NCBI RefSeq assembly: GCF_018812025.1
Contig: NC_063044.1
Span: forward strand, 75,053,741 to 75,117,740
DNA: 64,000 bases
Source: Megalobrama amblycephala
Taxonomy: Eukaryota; Chordata; Actinopteri; Cypriniformes; Xenocyprididae
Direction: 5' to 3'
Positions 58,801 to 64,000 of the stretch are shown here, one piece after another (the stretch's first letter is position 1; each line of letters begins with the position of its first letter). Both the position numbers and the translations under genes were made by a program. The notes under the pieces were generated by a model. The model was not told where the DNA came from, ran no database searches, and worked only from the letters and a program-made list of their open reading frames with translations.

Positions 58801-61800
58801 TTTAAAAACTTGGGGGAGCGGAGACCTTCAAATTGACTAAAAAGTGTGTGAGTGAGTGAGTGAGTGAGTGAATTAATGAACCAAACAGTGTTGCCAAGTC
58901 TGCGTTTTTCCCGCAAAATTGGGCTAGGCTACTTTTACACTGCTGCCGCGGGTTGTTTTTCATGTCCACGGGTTGAAGTGAGCCCAAATAACATGATATT
59001 TAGCCCTTGGAATGCACATTTTACCACGGGAACCCTGCCAAAAAAAAACATGTATGTGACGGGGTGGTAAATTTCATCCCAAAATGTCCGCAAATCTCCC
59101 ATGTGGTCAAGTTTCTCACATGCATTCAAACTAAAATATAATTTTCTTTGTATTAATAATGTAAAGCTTGACGGGCCCTGCCTAACATGAAAAAGCAACA
59201 AACAAAGTAAACATTTTTTACATAGTTTCCTGCTTTTGCTCTTGGTGGCTATAAGGCTCAAATGATGTCACTTAGGCTTTGTGATGTCATTTAAAGGAAC
59301 AGTGCATTATTTACAGATAAAACAAGTTCGTGTGACGGGGTGGTAACTCTGAGGGACGCGCACAAATCATAAAATATTTACAAAAAAAAAAAAAGGTTTA
59401 TTGTGAATAAATATATCTTGTGTAAACAAGGACACACATATAATCCTGAAAAAGTATATGTTTGAAAAAAATACATAACTTATTTGGTGATATTTTAGAT
59501 GCAAATGTCATGTTGGTTAACACGGACATGTGAAATTGGCTATATAATAATGAAAAATGATTAAAAATAGTATGTTAATCTTCAAAAAAAACATTTTATC
59601 GTATATCATGTTAAAAAGAACACTTAATAACTTTAAGCTTTGGAAACAGACTTTGGGACATTTTTTGTGCATCTGATCAAACGTTGGGGACCCAAATGGC
59701 ACCCGTTTCATAGAATGACTCTAATAGCTAAGCTATGCTGTTCAAATTGAAAATATACCAACATTTGTTATGATGACAGAATTATACCCCCAATATGTGA
59801 TTTTCATGAAGACAAAATTCCCATGCCCTTTGCCTCAGTGGAGGTTTGAGATTAAATATTTCTCAATTCTCATTGAAAGCAATGCGTTACGGCTGCGTCG
59901 CTGGACATTAACGCTTTACATGGTTTAATCCTACTAAAACAACAACCAGGGAGAAACTTTTTCCTCACACATTTTCTTGTCATCAACAGCATCTAAGGCT
60001 AAGACAATGGCAACATAAACAAAGTGGAAGGACAATATTATGTTAAGCGTTTATAATGGTTTTCTATAAGTGGAAAACGCTGAACGTTGAAAGTGTGTTG
60101 CCTTAATATTCGCCTTGCTTGTCTGCATATATTTATTGGTCATTTATATCAGTGTCTTAATGCATTAGCATTTTCTTCATAACTGTGTTTTATTTTCAAG
60201 GAAAATGCTTAACGTGTTTATTGTGTTCATAGTGGGCTGCTTATAAGGTGTAGTGAATTTACTCCTCCAATATCACCTACATTAAGCCACATTAAGCATT
60301 TTTCACATTAAGCACTCAGAATGTCCCGCTTCGCTGGACGCGTTTGCGGTCAGTATAGCATCTCTTGGACAGTATCGGACCTCTCGTGAGTGAGAATGAG
60401 GTGGAAATCAAGTAAAGTATTATCATGTTTCAGAGACATGGCTCTCGAAAGTGTGGGAGAAACAACAATTTTACAAAAGAAAACTTGTAAATTGACATTT
60501 CTTCGACTTTAATCTGTCCTTTTTTAATTTTGGTTTATAAAGATGCAAAACGTAATAAACAAAAATCTGAAAATAAGTCAATATTTATTTTGTGCACATG
60601 AAATTTGTGTTTTAATTTAAATTTTGGTATTCACCATAGCATTTAAAAATACAACAACCGTTCGTTTTTTGTTTTTCTTGACGTGGTTAAAAAACGAAAA
60701 AGGAATGGACGCAAAAGTACACGGACCCTGTCTGTTGTGTTTGACTTATGTTGATTTGAGAAAATATTAAGATTTAATAATCAGGCTATCTTCCTGTTCA
60801 TTCATTTTTTGATTTCATATTCAAATATACAGTATGTATATAATAGGGGCAACATGCTATTTTTTCCTTAAAGTCATAACTTTTGTTTTAGGCAATATTC
60901 TGAGTTTATTTCATTAATATTGAGTATTGATGAATGTCACACAAAGAGATGTTTTATTTTCTCTGCCAACTAAACAAATCAGAACCGTTGTGTGACTGAC
61001 TCTGAGCGCACAGAGCAGTGTTTCATTCCTGAATCAATCAGAGTCTTTGAAAGAATCAGTTGACTGAGTGATTCAGTGGCCCAATAGATTATAAAGATCC
61101 ATTTGATATTTATTCCTGAATGAATCAGTGTTTGAATGAATCGTTTGAATAAATGACTCATTCATTAACACAATGACTTGCTGCCACCTACTGGCAACAT
61201 TAATTTCATAATCCAAATATTGTTTCATTTTGTCATTCATTTAATATTTCTGAATTCAAAATGTTGTTTAAAACATTAATCTCTTTGCTGCCATACCATG
61301 AGTGCAGCAGGAGCAATGATATTATGCAGCGGCTGAGACCCCCTGCTTGCACAGGGAGCGTGCCTTGCAACCATGGAGACATTTGTGAGAGATATCTGTC
61401 TATCTATCTATCTATCTATCTATCATGAAGAACCTTTAACTCTCCACCCATCCATCATTTCCAGCTCAGATCTTCTGCAGTCAGACTCACTGTTTTGGAC
61501 GATGTCCCGCATCTTCTTCCAGACTCTGAACGGCAGGTTGCCCAAGTAACGTGGCACATGAATCAAAGCTCCAGAAGCCATCTGTGGATCCGGCTGTGAG
61601 CTCTGGACTCTGGAAGAACATTCAGGAGTCAGAACTGCAGTGGCTTTGGATCAGAACCAGAGAGACCAGAGACAGGAGCAGATCACTCACCTTTCCATTG
61701 AGACTGGAAACTCCTGCAGAACAAACACACCATTTATCATCAAGAACTCAATCAATGAACCAATGAGCAACCAATGATCTGAAATCAGACCTTCAGAAAG

Positions 61801-63530
61801 CAGACGTCACTGGCTTTCATCATCTCCTCCATGTCTTTGATTGTGTGTGAAAGAGCTGAGATGTGTCTGTTCATCTCCTTCAGCTTCTCCTTCATCATCT
61901 GCTTCTTCTGCTCCTCTTCCTCCCTCAGAGCAGTGATTGTAGCTTCTTCTTCATCTCTGAGAAACTGATGAAGCTTCTCAAACTGCTGTTTAATCTGACG
62001 CTCTGTGTGGTCAGCTTGAGACTGAAATCAGATCACATTCACTTCAATCATCTCAATCAACACACATCAACACTTCACATCATTAATATCAGAGATAAAC
62101 TCAGATACTGACATATAACGGATCCAGAAGCAGATTGATGCTCGTCATTTACAGAAATAATACACTGGAATCCATTATATTAAATATATCAGATCATAAC
62201 TGTATACAGTGATCCTACAGCTGTGATGAAAATGACTGATTCTGTTTCCTCACCTTGATGTGTTGAACTGTTTCCTCAAACTCTCCTTTCATTTTTTCTT
62301 TGTTTTTAAGTTTCTCTTGTAAGGACTTCAGTGCTGTATTGAGCTCCTCCTAGAATTGAACAAAAATACAATTGAAGCTCAAACATCAAGACAATGATTC
62401 AAATCACAGGAGTCAATCTCTCAAAGGCTTAAAAAAGCACAATTAAAGTCTTGTAGTGTCTTCGTCAAAGTCCTGACTTGAACCCAATTGGGATGATGTG
62501 GCAGGACCTTAAACAGGAAGTTCATGCTTGAAACCCCTCCAGATAAGTGGATCAAAATCCACCACAGCACTGTGAAAGACTGATCTCCAGTTATCACGTG
62601 TTCAGCTGCAGTTATTGCTGCTACAGGGGGTGATTAGTTTTTCACACGGGTGATAGGTGTTAAAAACTGGACTCTGCGTCTACTGTGTCACCGCGATTTT
62701 GCCAAGTTAGACATCTTTGTTGATCCTGGAACAACATTCCAATCAACCAATCAGATTTGAGGAACAAGTTTACTGTTTATGTCCAGTTTAGGCTTGCAAC
62801 CAGGGTTATGTGCTTCTACATCAATGTTATTCATCTATCTTTCCCCTCTGATTTTAGGGATAAATTATGGGTAGGGTTAGGTTTAGGGGTAGGAATAGGG
62901 TTAAGTTGTTCCAGCATCAACAAAATATGTTGATCCAGGAACATGTCTTACTTGGCAAAATCACGCTGACCTTGTTGACTGAGGCTGTTTGTTTTTTGCC
63001 TTTGTTTTATGTTATAATTTATTTGAAGATTTAAACTAGTATGAGACACAAAAACTGAAGAAATCAGGATGAATTTGATATTTGTGTTTGACCAATTATT
63101 CCTTTACATGTGAAATAAGAGACATTTTTCTTACCTTATATGATGGAACAACTTCACTGATGGGTCTGAATTTATGATTGTCATGTTTCTGTGAATTCAT
63201 ACACACTAAACACACAGGCTGTTTGTCCTCCAGACAGAAGAGTTTGAGTTTCTCACTGTGTAAACTGCAGATCTCCTCAGATCCTGATGAACGCCTCTCA
63301 TTTCTCTCCTTCAGGAACGACTCACACAAGTTTTTTAACGCCAGATTAACTGGAGGCTCTTCTTTTGAGAATCTTCTCCTGCAGACAGGACACTCCTGAG
63401 TTTTCTTGGTTCTCCAGAACTGTTGAAGACACTCTTTACAGAAACTGTGACTACATGATAGAAGAACAGGAGTCTTGAAGATTTCATGACATACAGGACA
63501 AATATAATCATCTTCAGCTGCTGAAGCCAT
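54534..63530 (-). CDS. TRIM family E3 ligase (RING, B-box, coiled coil, PRY-SPRY), six exons
   Basis: Minus-strand exons: 63135-63530, 62254-62349, 61791-62021, 61691-61713, 61491-61609, 54534-55030. Lengths 396, 96, 231, 23, 119 and 497 nt fit the standard fish TRIM layout and stay in frame: 453 residues. RING about 11-52 ('[20 protein letters not shown]', 'CPVCRRRF'), B-box2 about 87-127, coiled coil about 133-245, PRY-SPRY about 289-453 ('[18 protein letters not shown]', 'GTHCWDVEV', 'SVWYNS'). Such proteins are ubiquitin ligases with a SPRY domain that binds targets; many fish members are expanded and linked to antiviral defence, which is inference here. Start: the first ATG with '[14 protein letters not shown]'. 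Intron 5 is 6460 bp and filled with transposons, yet the phase across it matches. Confidence 0.88.
55394..57640. mobile_element. DNA element with about 320-bp inverted repeats, in TRIM intron 5
   Basis: Inverted arms 55461-55784 and 57308-57629, each starting 'aatcagggtatcttc' and including 'ttgatttgatattgaaatcag' and the 'ggtcaaccagacgtcaaacc' region, ending at 'acgcgt'. 'gtccgt' is found directly outside both arms and may be the target duplication. The middle is AT-rich with a (TA)n(TG)n run at 55781-55823 and no transposase. 55940-56420 has a second, direct copy at 60830-61285. Confidence 0.7.
57630..60726. mobile_element. DNA element with 'gtccgtgtacttttgcgtcc' inverted ends, in TRIM intron 5
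   Basis: Left end 57630 and right end 60726 are inverted copies of 'gtccgtgtacttttgcgtcc' followed by a 'ttcgttttt' type run. About 3.1 kb. Inside: five copies of a 'tgtgacggggtggta' motif (58709-59345), and a repeat around 58890-59040 with 'tgccgcgggttg'. No transposase recognised. Its left end abuts the neighbouring element, suggesting one inserted into the end of the other. Confidence 0.6.
60727..61490. repeat. Second copy of the element interior, then a (TCTA)n run
   Basis: 60727-60830 and 60830-61285 match, in direct orientation, 55394-55510 and 55940-56420 with the intervening 430 bp missing. (TCTA)n lies at 61398-61425. This is the part of TRIM intron 5 next to exon 5. Confidence 0.6.
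62355..63130. other. TRIM intron 1
   Basis: Contains a repeat around 62440-62640 ('aagtcctgacttgaacccaat', 'ttgctgctacagggggtgatta') resembling a Tc1-like MITE, and 62690-62970 with 'attttgccaagt...' and its near inverse 'cttggcaaaatca', an inverted-repeat element of about 260 bp enclosing 'ggttaggtttaggggtagg' simple sequence. Confidence 0.45.
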
Positions 63531-64000
63531 TTTCACTGTTTGAGCTCCAGCAGTCTAAACTTTACTTTCACTTTCTGAACGATGGTTTAAAAATGAATCA
63601 TGAGGATCTGCTTCCTGTTCAGAAACTAACTTCACAAAAATCCTTCTTGAAGTTTTTCCTCTTTGTTCTCCGCTGATTGCTGATTCTTTATTGATTTTGT
63701 CAAGAGAGAAGAAAGTCCGTTTGAGAGAATGGAGAAATAAGTCAGTCTCTTCCTGGTGAGTGTTGTGAGAGGGTGGAGTTTATGATCACATGGGTGTGTT
63801 CAAACAGGTCAAACAGGAACTATAGGATTTCTTCAGGTTAAATGTATTGAAAATTAACTTCTATTGAAACGTTAAAATATAATGCTGTAAAATCTTGGAT
63901 AAAACACAACAATGAACAATGAAAATACACAAATATTAATAATAAAAGACCCCAAAACACTTATGTGTTTTATTTATTGCTTTTTATCTGTTAGAGAATT
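63531..64000 (-). promoter_or_regulatory. TRIM 5' UTR and promoter region
   Basis: The 5' flank of the RING exon on the minus strand. 'ttactttcactttctgaacg' (63558-63577) is the complement of a GAAA-N-GAAAGT-type interferon-response motif 25-45 bases upstream of the start codon. No TATA box stands out. Regulation by interferon is inference. Confidence 0.4.

Overview
The window looks like nuclear DNA from a cyprinid-type teleost fish. It has multi-exon genes with GT-AG introns, fish-style protein families (two-Ig-domain receptors, a TRIM with RING/B-box/PRY-SPRY, fmc1, hebp1, an osteocalcin exon) and a very heavy, nested load of fish transposons (L2/CR1-like and L1-like LINEs, a Penelope-like element, Ty3/Gypsy, Tc1, hAT, MITEs). 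No prokaryotic genes, CRISPR array or classical tRNA/rRNA gene was seen. Species assignment is inference.

Layout. 1-3.5 kb: intergenic DNA, a remnant of an Ig-gene 3' region (988-1155) and a 5'-truncated minus-strand LINE (1.65-3.48 kb). 3.5-11.5 kb: Ig-receptor copy 1 (minus strand). Its exons 2-5 are intact at 4027-5370. Its intron 1 is inflated by a nested insertion (6.04-10.65 kb) that includes an L1 with 9-bp target duplications. Its signal-peptide exon is split by a LINE 3' end. 11.6 kb: a lone osteocalcin (bglap) Gla exon. 12-23.5 kb: almost gene-free, with a CR1/L2 piece, a Penelope-like fragment, a 24-bp minisatellite, a complete MITE, a tRNA-like SINE remnant and a 3-kb array of 42-bp repeats. 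23.6-31.9 kb: Ig-receptor copy 2 (minus), all five exons intact, with a 5-kb LINE in intron 1. 32-34 kb: degenerate DNA-transposon and Myb/SANT-like remnants. 34.2-46 kb: a transposon nest in which a nearly young Gypsy element (LTRs 35432-35625 and 40083-40267) sits inside a decayed Tc1. Beside it an older Gypsy carries an L1 fragment, which carries a hAT, which carries a smaller non-autonomous hAT. 48.2-49.4 kb: fmc1 (plus, 2 exons). 50-52.4 kb: a foldback-like element built from about 340-bp units. 52.8-53.9 kb: first two exons of hebp1 (plus). 54.5-63.5 kb: a complete six-exon TRIM gene (minus), whose last intron holds two nested inverted-repeat elements.

The genes do not form an operon-like system. 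The coherent story is structural: a tandem pair of Ig-like receptor genes whose near-identical sequence lets each inserted element be dated and bounded by comparing one copy with the other, and a TRIM gene that still splices in frame across a 6.5-kb transposon-filled intron. All exon junctions were worked out by eye from splice motifs, codon phase and the two-copy comparison, with no transcript data.
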